Shown here: positions 37,101-48,054 of the stretch, piece after piece
How the letters are laid out: the number at the start of each line of letters is the position of its first letter
How positions within the stretch are numbered: position 1 is the stretch's first letter
Assembly: GCA_023105745.1 (NCBI GenBank)
Contig: JALGQZ010000007.1
Location: forward strand, 56,711,569-56,775,568
DNA: 64,000 nt
Direction of reading: 5' to 3'
Source of the DNA: Austropuccinia psidii
Lineage: Eukaryota; Basidiomycota; Pucciniomycetes; Pucciniales; Sphaerophragmiaceae
Program-made: the position numbers and the translations under genes
Notes under the pieces: generated by a model
What the model saw: the letters and a program-made list of their open reading frames with translations, nothing else
Told to the model about the DNA's origin: nothing
Database searches by the model: none

Positions 37101-37463
37101 ATGTAAGCTTATGTCCAGTGGAGTAATCATATTGATCTGGGTCGGTAATGAGAGGGAATTGTTCATTAGGGACTGAAAAGCAGGTGTGCAATGAGTAGTG
37201 GCCTGTATAGATGATTTTTTTTCCTCAATATCACCTTTAAACTGAGTTGTCCCAGATTCATGAAGTTTCATAGCTTCAATGGGTTGTAATGATTCCATTC
37301 TAGAGGTCAAGCATTCAGGTGGTGGAAGGTTGTGGGGCTTCAAGGTTTTCCCAGGTGTTAATATAGTATTTTGAGAAGGATATGAGCACTCTGATTCATT
37401 ATAATGGACTGGATGGGTATCAAATTGGGAGTAATCAGGCTCAAAGTGAAAGATAGGGGACAT
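34198..37463 (-). pseudogene. MULE transposase with FAR1-like DNA-binding domain and OTU protease, copy 2 (nearly complete)
   Basis: Minus strand from ATG 37,463. The first exon (to about 36,820) is open and holds the FAR1-like domain (QFAQKWAKRHGYAL..CGCKFRLRGS, Cys restored relative to copy 1). An intron follows at about 36,815-36,760. The DDE domain (36,346 downward) has IDATYRT, ITDCEPALKMA, CTWHISKN and RNESAHSYLK, so both Asp, the His and the catalytic Glu are present. The OTU domain (34,788 to 34,198) has ADGNCEFHAVAKG and NGNHWILIIF, so its Cys and His are present. Lesions: TAA at 35,575-35,573 in place of a Glu codon of copy 1, and frame breaks between 36,350 and 36,740 and between 34,790 and 35,030, some of which may be introns. 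Confidence 0.88.
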
Positions 37464-38288
37464 AAGGGGTAGATGACGAAAATATTTGAAACAATTGATG
37501 TGTTTAAGAAATAGAGGTCTAAAAATGATTTTTGGTGGAATATAGATTGATATGAATAGCTTAACAGTCTTTTAATAATGGTGGAATTTATATATTTTGT
37601 AAAAGAGTAACACCTTTACAATTCTTTCACACTAATATTGGCAACTTGTGGTTAGAGTGAGAATGATTTGGCAATAGAATTTTCGAGAAAATTGTGATTA
37701 TTAATGATTTGAATTAAGATTTATTTGGTCTTTTCAATTGAATCAACCAACATCTGGATATCAAAACAGAATCATACTAGAATGGATTGTGGGATAAAGT
37801 TCTATTCCAAGGGAGCTTTTGTTTGAGTCTTTCAGGGAACAATCAAAGATAGATTTCTGAGCACATGAAAATACACTCGGAACATTTTTGAAGTATTCAA
37901 ATAGCTGTATATATTTCTCAAATGGATCCTTGATCGATGTGGCAACTCCGAACAGGAAGATGAATTTGGGGACAGGTGTACAATTTCAGTCTAATCACAG
38001 CTCTCATTAGGTTTCAGTCTGTAAGGGGAGCAAATATAAAGCTCCCCTCAGGTCTTGTTATGTGTGGTACTATTTTGCATTATGTATTCTCATATGAATT
38101 AGACGCTTCTAGACCAAGAAATTCCATAACCACATTCTGGCCCTCTTTGTCTCCTCATTGAGTTTATAAAAGGGATTCTCATTTTAATTTTTAGCCTTTA
38201 ACTACAAACCTTTTTTATAATTTCATAAAGATACTTCCCTTCCAAGAACATATATCATCTTTATCTACAATTAGTCATTTTTGTCTCT
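37464..38288. promoter_or_regulatory. Shared upstream region of two divergent transposon genes, copy 2
   Basis: Conserved counterpart of 16,791-17,612, between the starts of the transposase gene and gene X. It contains no coding frame of its own, so its similarity between the copies reflects common origin of the transposons and probably a two-way promoter. Confidence 0.45.
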
Positions 38289-40428
38289 ATGGACGCCAAT
38301 ACTACTAACACCTCTGATATGGGTCCTCAAAAGCAATTCAATTCAGCCAAATCTTCTTATATGGAGTGCTCATCAAGTGAAAGCATCATTGCAATTAGTA
38401 CAGCCATCCCAAATCCACCTCCAGAATTTCCAGAAGGTATGTTTTTTGAATGGAATTTACTTCAGAACAAATCAGTCTTATCAGTATCTCAATGAATCAG
38501 AAATAATGCACGAAAGCAACATAGAGGCACCCCATGCTCATTGGGCTTCTTCCACCGAAATATCTACTGACCTGCTTTTTGGGGCTGAAATAGAAGTGAT
38601 TACAAAGGAACAGTTCTTGAACAATTCATCACAAATAGCCCCAAGATTAGAAGGAATGTCCAAAGATGCACATATTCCTCAATATGTATGAGAGAAGCTC
38701 CAGGAGGCTAGAGAACTGCTGGTTGCTGATATTGATTGTATGTATAAAAAATTGTTATCTCATATATTTCACATTCCACCCTAATATCTTGGAATTATAG
38801 CTTTAGGGGTCAAATCGGGCAATACACTACCTCTAAAATCACATGTTAAAATTGGTACAATGACCCACATTTCTTCAAAAAGGAAGTTTAAACCTTCAAA
38901 GAATCAAGCAAAAAAGAAAATTTGCCGAGCTTTTCAATTGGCCCCTGAAGTTAATGAGGGGGAATCAGGGGCTCTTTGTCCTTCTGGTAATGAAAGTAAT
39001 AATGGAAATCCAATAAACACCACAAATGATCACCCTGTTGAAATTTCTGAGATTGGAGGTGTAACCAATCATCATGAAAACATTGTTCCAAGTCCAAATT
39101 TGGACACTCAGGAAGCAACTACTGTTCCCAATGAAAATATTGGTACAGAAACTCAAAGAACATTGGCTGAGGATGAAATTGTATTGACCCATCAATGGAT
39201 TCATTTGCTCGTTCACTAACTCCAACCCGAAGTCCTTCATGCATGAAAATTATATTGGAAAATGAAAACAAATTTGATTACATTCTAATGTCATATCATG
39301 TCTTCAAAAGGGAATATTGGATCAAATTTAATTCGCTCATTCAAATGACCTTCATGAAGTGCAAATCACTTGTTCCAAAGGATGAACTTCCGACCAAGCT
39401 CCAATGTCGGATTTGCTACAAAAGTGGTAGGGACATTAGAATGAAAGAGTGGCTTGAAGAGCTCCATGCAGCTGGTAAACAGGCTTTCAGAAATATATAT
39501 ATTGGTATCTCACTAATCTCAATTTTTCATAGGCTTAGATCTGTTTTCACCAATATCTGAGGAGCCGTTAATCTATGAGTCAATTTGGAATATGTCATTA
39601 TTTCAAAGTGACATGTCCATACTGGCAGGTTTACCCAAGAGGCTCCATGCACTGTATCTATTGGTGCACAATCTTGTTCAACCAAGTCCACATCAAAAGC
39701 AGCGAGTTGCCAACATTTTATTTGAAGCCATTGCACTTTATATGGATGATCAGAAACCTCCGGTTACATTCAATATTTCTGATTCAGCTTCCAGTGATTC
39801 TTTGTCTGTGGAAATTAGTGCTATGCAATATTTGGGCTCCTGTTTGAGTGTCAACAAGGTTCAACTAGTTTCACAAAGCAATGAAAGTCAAGAAGGTACT
39901 ACTATCACATCAAAGGGAATTTTAACACCAACTTCGACTGGCTTGGTTGATAATATCCTCCAGCTGATGATTGCATTTAATTGGGTGCTGGCGCACACTA
40001 AGGTTGATTCCAAAACTACTCAGAAAATTGGAAAGCAATTGGTCAAGAGAGGAGTGGATCCTTTGCAAGTGTTGGTGACCATTCAAGATCAGATGAAGGC
40101 TGGAAGGCCATGCTACAATCTGATTGCAGCATTCCTTACAGGGGGTGTACGTGGACTTCTGGTGTGCTCAGCTGATTACCGCACTAGTTCAGCGAAAGGG
40201 ACCCTTCAGCTTCTGGAAATTACATCAATTCTCAAGAGAAAAGAATCCTTGTCAGATGAAGATATTTGGAAGCACACAAACAAGTATATATGTGAAATCC
40301 TTCATGAAAGCTTTTTCTCGAATCCTTCATCTTCACCAATTTGCCCAAGCAAATACCGCCTTGCAGAATATTTAGCATTGGATTTTAGTGAGGCATGGCA
40401 AACAAACACCCTTTGGAGTCTAATTTAA
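38289..40428 (+). pseudogene. Unrecognised multi-exon transposon protein X, copy 2
   Basis: ATG at 38,289 (MDANTTNTSDMGPQKQF). Likely introns: GTATGT 38,437 to CAG about 38,501; GTATGT about 38,738 to TATAG about 38,802; GTAAAC about 39,475 to CATAG about 39,532. The last one joins HAAG to LDLFSPISEEPLIYE. The final long exon to 40,428 is open (LPKRLHALYLLVHN, LVKRGVDPLQVLVTIQDQ, CYNLIAAFLTGG, KYRLAEYLALDFSEAW). A basic segment near 38,875-38,930 may be a nuclear signal. TGA near 38,689 and an unresolved frame change near 39,190 suggest lesions. The family is not recognised. Being next to the transposase and kept in both copies, it may be a DNA-binding or accessory transposition factor. Confidence 0.6.
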
Positions 40429-40739
40429 TCATGAACTTACCTAAAAAGGTTGGTATTGACAAAGAAATTCAAAAGGTGTAGTAGCGTGTGCGTGTGTCAT
40501 ATTACTTATTATTACCTGTGACCTGTAATTCATCACTATTGGGTGCAGGATATGCTTACTGTGTGGAGTCATGACTTCGAACAGCTTTGTACCAAGCTGC
40601 TTGTAATATTATCCAGTGTGCGTTTGTCACCTGAGTGAAAAAAAAGTCATGGGTAACAAGTTGATGCCACAAGTATCACAATAGAGAATAATTGTGCTTA
40701 TGGTAATTTAGCGCAAAAAGATGAAGGTTTGAGAGAAGT

Positions 40740-40960
40740 GATGCCAGGGACCTTCTGAGGGGCTTGAACCCACAGAGCCTACCTGTTCCACCAAGGAAGA
40801 ATGAGTTGGATTTGGTTTGCCGAAGCTATTGTCACCAACCACCCAGATTCACAACCCAGGTGCCCCCAGGTGAGTCTGGCCAGCGCCCAGGATCAAACAT
40901 GCCACCTCTCAACCAGCTTGAGAGGCAGATGCTCTAACCGTTAGGTCATTCACATCATAT
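40740..40960 (-). repeat. tRNA-derived (SINE-like) sequence in MULE copy 2
   Basis: Minus-strand A-box-like TGACCTAACGGTTAGAGC (40,948-40,931), an anticodon-arm-like CTGCCTCTCAAGC, a B-box-like GTTTGATCC (40,898-40,890) and a second B-box-like GGGTTCAAGCCCC (about 40,771-40,759). It is at the same position as in copy 1. The arms do not form a clean cloverleaf, so it is not called a tRNA gene. Confidence 0.5.
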
Positions 40961-40964
40961 TGAT

Positions 40965-41590
40965 TTTAGTTGGTCTTTTCAAAGCAAAATAACCCCCACC
41001 ACAGACCTTTTTTCATTTTTAATTTAATCACTCAAACCTAGCCTTTTCAAAATTAATAAAATATTTTTCTTAAATATAAAGTAATCCTCTCAACCAAAAA
41101 CTTGTAATCAATACACTGAAGTAAGTTTTTTTTTAATTTTCAATTTAGCAATATTTTCTTTTTATTTCATTGTTTTTTTTTAAAAAAAAATCTTTTTTTT
41201 TTGTTTAAAATTTTATTTAAAAGAAAAATCATTTTTTTTACTTCTTAATTATTTTTTTCAATAATTTAAGCTGCAGCAACAATCATTTTTTTAAAAAATA
41301 AATATTTTTGATTTTTATTTTATTATTATTTTTTTGATTTAATTTCCAAAAAAAATATTTTTGGTTTTTTTTTTGTTAAATTTTATTTTTTTGGTTGTTT
41401 TGGTGTTAATTCAACCGTAAACTCTGATTTTTTTAAATTAAAAAATTTAAATTTATATTTACTAATTTTTTTTCAATTTTGTTACAACAATTATTTTTAA
41501 AAAAAAAAACTGATTTTTTTTATTAAAATTCAAGCAACCATGATTTTTATTGACTTATTTTACTTTTTCTTTAATAAAAATCATTCTAGG
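40965..41590. other. AT-rich spacer of MULE copy 2 without hairpins
   Basis: Counterpart of the hairpin-array spacer of copy 1 but only about 0.6 kb. It is made of T- and A-runs. A single 'gctgcagcaacaat' near 41,270 resembles the flank of a hairpin unit. No gene is seen. Confidence 0.6.
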
Positions 41591-41629
41591 GGAAAGCCTC
41601 ACCTGTAGTTTCTTGCTTTTTCACCTATC

Positions 41630-43041
41630 ATGAATCAACAGTCACCATACCAACTCATTGAGCTCCCAAAATGTATGGAGTGACTTAATGATGAAGAAAA
41701 ACATTTCATGGGAAGGACTATTTCACCAGTTGTAAATGGTTTTTCTTCATCAATTAGTGACTCAATGCATCCAAAAACCCTTCGAAACTCAAGCTTACAC
41801 AGCACAAATGGAAAGGATGAGTCATTTTTTCATTCTGAGGATCATTCCATGGGAAGGACTATTTCACCAGCTGTGAATGATTCCCCCTTATCCAAAAATG
41901 ACTCATCTCTAAATAAGAAATCTAATCATTCACATAGAACATTTCAAATTGCACAAAAATTACTCACCCAAATCTTGGACCATGCATCAAGAAGCAGAGG
42001 CAAATTCAGTACAGTTCCAGTTAAGCCCAAGCCAAATAGAATAAATAAGCTTTTATTACCTTCCATAAATGAAACACCAAATCCTTCAATTGTTTTCAAT
42101 TCAAAAAATCACGAGTCCCTCTTCATTTATCACTTGCATCCATTTCATATTCCTTCTCCAACTTTTACTTCATTAAATCAATTAATAATATCACTTTACA
42201 AATTCGCCCAAAATCGTCCTCATATTAAATCCAATAGTGATCTCATTGATGGTCATATGAAAGGAGTTGGATTTCGCTGTGGAAGTGATAGGGGTAAATC
42301 CTTAGGTGAGTCTTTAGAAAATTATATTCAAGTTTTTTTGTTAATTTTATTCTCCTTTTACTAGGTGTTTATGCCAGGAAGACCACAATGAATCCAGAGG
42401 TATTAGATGCAGATAATGAAGAATGGATGACCCTTTCTCGGTTTGAAAAATTTGTTTCCTCCCGCATCAAGAGTCTTTCTATGTCTGCTGCCCGTGAGAA
42501 TAATGAAATCATGAAAGAAGCCCAGCTACCTGAATGGCATGAAGGTGAATGGAATCCAATGTTCCACCAAAAATTACGGTCTTTCTCCAATGTGATCATA
42601 ACTACAAATGGTTTTCATAATTGTGTTCATAGAGATGAGAAGGACAAGAATACTTGGACTTATGGTTTGTTCACATTCTTTGACAAATCAGGCATAAAAC
42701 CAATTCCATCTCCCATCCGCTCCTGTGGCTATGACCTCTCATTTCCTGAATACTCCACACTTTTGGATTTTTCTCGCAAACAAGGTATTATTGAGCTTCT
42801 CTGGAAAACTTCGACCACTTTTCACCAGACCACTCAGCCACCTCCTATTTTTGATGAACTTCCTACCATAACTCACTTTGGATGTTCTTTCCAAATCAAC
42901 TCCAAGCTATATTCAAGAGCTAAAAGCCTTATATGTATGGATCCAATAACCCAAGAAGAGAAGACATATGGACATCAAGAAAGGATTCAAAATGAAAAGC
43001 AAAGACATCAACCAAAAAAAATGAAGCTTTCAAATATATAA
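41630..43041 (+). pseudogene. Tet/JBP-like 2OG-Fe(II) dioxygenase, MULE copy 2 (one early stop)
   Basis: Exons 41,630-42,305 and 42,365-43,041 with a 59-bp GTGAGT..CTAG intron; about 450 codons in total. The iron-binding His and Asp are intact in VHRDEKD (42,628-42,636) and the second His in FHQTT (42,823-42,825), 65 residues later. SFPEYSTLLDF, GIIELLWKTS, THFGCSFQIN and YSRAKSL follow, as in fungal Tet-like oxygenases. The N-terminus is Ser/Asn-rich with two HxMGRTISPxVN repeats. The only lesion seen is TGA at 41,681-41,683 (codon 18), where copy 1 has TCA. Initiation at the ATG 41,708 would avoid it and keep the whole catalytic domain, so this gene could still be active. Substrate is unknown. 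Confidence 0.8.
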
Positions 43042-43494
43042 ATTTCTTGTAATTTACCATTTCTTTTGATGTAGCTTTTCAACCTTAGACTAGGATACTT
43101 ATGCATGAAATGGGAAGGTTGATGCAAACTTTAGTACATATTTTCCTTTGTTGACTTTCTTGAAATATATTTCCTTAAGTATCCTTAGGAATTTGCTTCA
43201 TGTATTCTGTTCGAAGTCAGGACTTTGAATAGAAAGATTTTTCTCATTCAGAGCTTGATACAATTATATTTACATATCCAAGAATAAACGTCCTTGCCTC
43301 TCTAAATTGAGCTGTTTTTTTCAAACAATATTTTATTGAACCTTGCGTGTTTCTATTTATAATACAAAGAGTAACTGCAAACCACAAGCTGGCCTGATTA
43401 GTATCAAAATTACTTTAGTATATATTCTTGCTCTCCAGTTCATTGCATTTACCATTCATTCCTGTCAAGATCAAACTGAATCTTTTTTCAAAAT

Positions 43495-46161
43495 ATGGAT
43501 TCTTCCAAGCCTTATTGCCTTGGGATATTGAAAACCCATGTACGCCTCACTAATCCCATTCAGAAACCTTTTCCTCCGGATGATTGGATTTTCTTATGTC
43601 ATACAAGTCAAAATTTATTCTTGTATACACGACATCAAAGAGAAGCTTTGGGTAGCCTTCCTCTGGATGTCACCTCTGCACTTGTACCATTATTGGGTGA
43701 CCCCAATTTCTTTATATCCTGTGGTCCTTCTGGCATGAGGCACACCAATCTAGAGAAAAACCCCAACCAGAAAGTATTCATTGAAAGCTTTCTCAAGTTT
43801 AACCTTTACAACATGATAAACATCACTATTCCAATAGTAATGTTTATTTTTTTGTTTTCCTCAGCAAGCATTGATATATTTGACCTCATTAGACAGAATT
43901 CAATATTAATTCACCAACCAGCCACATACAACAGCTCTGAACATTGTGGGTGTTCACTTATCTCACACCTGGAGCCCCAGCCTGTTATCTCTTCTCAGAA
44001 CGTATTGTTGTCACCTGAGCTGCACTCACAGCTCCTAAAGATTCCAAGTGGGAATGATCTTCCACAAATCGAATCCGTAATACCATTCCTAAAATCATCA
44101 CTCAAGCCTCATCAAAAGCAAGGATTAGCATTTCTCCTAGATAGAGAAGCCCCAAATGGAAAATTGGCAAATTCTCTGTGGTTAAGTAAACCATCATCCT
44201 CATCTACAAGAATAAATTTGATACATAGAATCACAAAGAAGCAAGTAAATAACCTCGAAGACACCTTCAGCCATACTCCCTTGGGCTGTCTGCTTGCGGA
44301 TGACATGGGACTAGGGAAATCAATTCAGTGCATATCACTCATATGTATGACTCTTGAAGATTCCAAAAGAGATATTCCACCATCCATTCACTTTATTAAT
44401 AAAAAACAAAAAACTCCACACTCATAATATGCTTACCTCGTTTGATAAAGAATTGGGAAAATGAATTAAAATTACATACAGACATATCCCGACTAAAGAT
44501 TGTCACCTATCATGGGAAGAAAAGAAAGGAGATTGGACTGAAAAAATGGTCTTAAGCTGATATTGTAATATCCAGCTATCATTTTTTAGCTCATGAGTTT
44601 GGTAAGCCTAATAATATAGAAAACTCTTCGATTTACCATAGTGAATGGTACCGAGTTGTCTTAGATGAGGCCCAGTGAGTTTTTCAAATTATTATTTATA
44701 AATTGTGGAATTCTGATGAATGATATATAAATTAAATTGACATACCTAGTCAGATAAGAAATCAGGAGTCAACTTTCTTCAAAGCAATTTGAGCAATACA
44801 AACATCCAGACGCATTTGCCTGACAGGAACCCCTATTCAAAACAGTATAAATGACTTAATGAGTCTAATCACCTTCATTACAGCACCTCAAAGTGAAAAA
44901 CAAGAGAATTGGGTACCAAATATATCGGAAGAGCTCAAAAAAGGAAATTATAGCCCCCTTCAGTTATGCCTGAGGCATCTTTGTCTACAAAGAAACAAGG
45001 ACCGCATTTTAAATGATCTACCTGAAATTAATCATGATTATATCCATGAACCTCTCTCAGATTGGACGTTAGATAGATATAATGATATTTACAAAGAGTT
45101 CATATCATCATCTCATCAAGGCCCAGAAATGTTCTTCAAGTATTTAAACAAGCTTTGCCTTTGTTGCAATCATCACTTGCTTAGTGAAAGTATATATGAC
45201 ATTGAAGGTATAATCTCACCATATGGGACAAAGATAGAAGGGGGTTTTTTTAATAGTACCATAACAGAACTTGTTGATGTCAAAACATGTCTACAAAGCA
45301 CTAAAATTCAGAGGCTCCTGAAAATTCTTTTATCACGCCGAAACATTAAAAATTCAACCCCAAAATCAGTGATTTTTTCACAGTTTACAACATTTCTTGA
45401 TTTTTAAGTTGGGTTATTTCCCTTATTTTGTCTATTAAACTTCTGCTTTGTACCTCTCTTTTGATAATTATGAAGCTTTTGATTGACAATTATTTGTGAT
45501 GAACTGGTAGGATTGGAATTGTCTTAGAAAACAATAAGATCATTTTTACACGTGTTGATGGAACAATAGGCCAAGCTACACAGGAAGCAGAACTCAAGAA
45601 ATTCAAGGAAAACAGCAATGTAGAAGTACTTGTGGCTTCAATAGGGGCTGCAGGGGTTGGCCTGAATATAACTTGTGCAGAAGTGGTATTTATAATGGTA
45701 TGAATTATGATTATATGACCATGAGGCAATATTTTAATATAATCTATATATCTAATATATGTCTAGGAGCCTCATTGGAATCCAGCTGCTGAAGATCAAG
45801 CTATTGATTGTCTACATCCTATTGGACAAAGGAAAAATGTAATGGCATACCATTTTGTATCACCTGATACAGTGGAGATAAACATGCAAAGGGTATGTTA
45901 ATTCATAAGAAGTTTTATTTAATGAAAAATTTAGAACCACTTATTTTAGATTTATGAATTACAGGTACAACAGAGGAAGCGTACTTTGGCAAGGTGTGTA
46001 CATTTTTAATCATTCAAATCACTGAGTGGATTTTATTTTCCTGTCCTTATGGTGGTTATTTTTTTCATGTAAGAACAACTTTAGCAAGTACTTTGACATA
46101 TGCTGAGCTATCAAAACTTTTCTTAGAGACTCATATGAACATCGAAATTGAAAGTGGGTAA
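43495..46161 (+). pseudogene. SNF2-family ATPase (Rad5/HLTF-like), MULE copy 2 (broken)
   Basis: ATG 43,495 (MDSSKPYCLGILKTHVR). The first frame stays open to 44,427 and includes SSLKPHQKQGLAFLLDRE and Walker A LADDMGLGKS. Then come IICLPRLIKNWENELKLH, RLKIVTYHGKKRKE, WYRVVLDEA, LTGTPIQNSINDLMSLI, VIFSQFTTFLDF, GTIGQATQEAEL, ASIGAAGVGLN, EPHWNPAAEDQA and HPIGQRKN. The intron 44,675-44,749 joins GCCCA to T, completing DEAH. The last exon ends ELSKLFLETHMNIEIESG at TAA 46,159-46,161, 38 bp before the terminal repeat. Lesions: a frameshift in the A-run near 44,402-44,413, a stop near 44,554, and the donor after LDF changed from GTAAGT to TTAAGT (about 45,405). No RING finger is visible. Confidence 0.85.
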
Positions 46162-46199
46162 CTGTGAAATTATAGTTCTTTTGGATTAAAAAAAATGGG

Positions 46200-46339
46200 G
46201 GCGTGGATTTAGTAATCACTTGGATGCATGGATTTAGCAAACTACATCCATGAAAGGCGTGAAGGCGTATCTGAATCCACAATTTTATGCGTAGGCGTAG
46301 GCGTAAGTTTTTGGTTAAGGCGTGGAAATATCACTCCCC
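46200..46339 (-). repeat. Right terminal inverted repeat, MULE copy 2
   Basis: 140 bp ending ATCACTCCCC, inverse of 33,995-34,133. It retains the most CG sites of the four terminal repeats in this window (runs of GGCGTAGGCGTAGGCGTAAG), so it is closest to the ancestral end. Confidence 0.92.
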
Positions 46340-46347
46340 GAAAATAC

Positions 46348-48054
46348 TTACTGTGTATTAAGCAAACATTCCATAAAAAGTCATAAATTCTTGTTTATTT
46401 CAAAAAAAATGGAACAGAATGTGAAATAAGTTGAAAAATTGGATTCCTCATGAAAGACTACACATAATAAATTCTTATGTCATATCTGTAAAGCTAATAC
46501 CTATGAAAATAACTTGAATATATGCCCTTTTATGATCAATGCATATATTCCTGGCTTTTAGCTCATATCTCTTTAAATATACATGATAGATAGTTGAACT
46601 AAAAATAAATTTACCATGTAATTACTTTAATAATACGTAGATAAGTCTTATTTGACAAGCTATAGGCAAGGTTATAACTTGTAACAGTTTATTGAACAAA
46701 ATTGTTATAGCTGTTGACCACTTCGATGTGAAAGTGTTCCAAACTTTGAACAAAGTGTATATTAGAATCTTAATAACTCATACGCAAAGAATGATGTAGC
46801 TTTTATCATTATATTTAAGGTATAACCCCTTGAAATCATGGCTTGAAGTTTAAAATAGTAAATTTTGACAGAAAAGAGTAGTTACAAGAAAAACCATCCA
46901 AAATGGAGTTTTGATGATGTAATTAAATTCTCTTCAAAGCTAGAAAATGACACTCCAATACATCAGAATTCACTCTATGAATTGCTTTAGCATGTATAAC
47001 TCAAAATCTATCAATGATAAATATTTAACCTTAAAATTGATCATTTATGATCACTCACTGTAATGTTAATTTAAGCTTAACAGTCATATAAATGATAAAA
47101 GTGGTGAATACTAGCTCATTATTATCAAAACTACTAAACTCCACAAGGTTTAGTCTTCTTCCCAGTCTATGATGTCAGAAAACCTAGAGTTACAGTGATA
47201 ACTATAAATAATGGTGTAATAATGAGATAAGATGGCTTAATTATGATGTAATAATCACTAAGCCTTGAAATATTGATCAATTCCAGTTGATACCATTTGT
47301 AAACGTCTACTAGAATCCTTCTGCACTCTAGGAGGGAGGATTTTACTATATATAGATCTATTTTTACCTCCATTTCCCCCTCAGATGCAACAAAAACATT
47401 AAATCATTAAAATCAAAGGTAAAACCTTTATTCTTTTTGTATAAAACTGTTATATATCTAAAGGCTCAAGGTAAAATTTATTTTAACCATCAATATTGAT
47501 GTGATTAAACCAATTTGCAATTGTTTTTGTTAAATTTGTCTTGTGACTCTCTAATTGTGCATAAAAATAGGAATATTGGTAATTTCTTCTATTTTTCATC
47601 GTAAATAAAATTTAAATGAGTTTTATTTACATTTTTAGGAATAAATTTATTCAAAGCTATTATATCAAGTGTCAAAAGTAGGTTATTTTTATCTTTTATA
47701 ATAAATTTCTCATCATTATTATTTTAATAATTCTTTTATTAAGATATAAGTTTTTAAAGGGGAAATATTGTTGTTATAAATTGTTTTTTCATTATTAAAT
47801 AGCCATTTTTTACACTTTTATTATTTTTTTGTAAAAATAATAAAGTGACATACATATATTAGCTATTATATATCAATATATTTATTTTTTTATTGATATA
47901 ATTTATATTATTATATTTACTTAATAATATAGATACTTTTAACACATAATCATAATAATTATTTATTATTATAATTATTTTTTATCTTATTCTTTAATTT
48001 AATAAGGACATCAATAGTACAATATTTTATATTGTTTCATAGTCAAACCTTACA
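46348..48054 (+). repeat. 3' LTR of gypsy A, second part
   Basis: Continues the LTR begun at 33,758, giving about 1.94 kb in total. It parallels the 5' LTR throughout and ends AAACCTTACA, followed by the target duplication AATTC (48,055-48,059). Confidence 0.92.

Larger units (their letters stand above)
33995..46339 (+). mobile_element. Giant MULE-like DNA transposon, copy 2 (12.3 kb)
   Basis: Same ends and gene order as copy 1, same orientation, inserted in the 3' LTR of gypsy A. The perfect 8-bp duplication GAAAATAC lies at 33,987-33,994 and 46,340-46,347. The two copies have different target sites, so they are separate insertions and not a tandem duplication. This copy has fewer CG losses in its terminal repeats and fewer coding lesions than copy 1, and lacks the hairpin array. 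It would still need repair in the transposase, gene X, Tet-like and SNF2 genes, so it is probably immobile by itself. Confidence 0.93.
9592..48054 (+). mobile_element. Degenerate Ty3/gypsy LTR retrotransposon A, split by three insertions
   Basis: Both ends are A-type LTRs and the 5-bp target duplication AATTC is present at 9,587-9,591 and 48,055-48,059. Inside, in plus-strand order, are gag, protease, reverse transcriptase, RNase H and integrase remnants. They are interrupted by MULE copy 1 (13,332-27,150), a solo LTR (27,727-29,648) and MULE copy 2 (33,995-46,339). Subtracting the insertions and their duplications leaves about 10,356 bp, close to the 10,275 bp of element B. Coding parts carry many stops and frameshifts, so the element is dead. 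The LTR sequence differs from the B/C family, although the coding parts are clearly related. Confidence 0.93.

Noticed and set aside
38502..38691. Second start of gene X in another frame at 38,281
   Set aside because: The frame from 38,281 only appears continuous because an intron is read through; the ATG at 38,289 plus splicing matches copy 1 better.
13332..46339. Tandem segmental duplication as the origin of the two MULE copies
   Set aside because: The copies have different perfect 8-bp target duplications (GTAATAAA and GAAAATAC) and interrupt different parts of gypsy A, so they are independent insertions.
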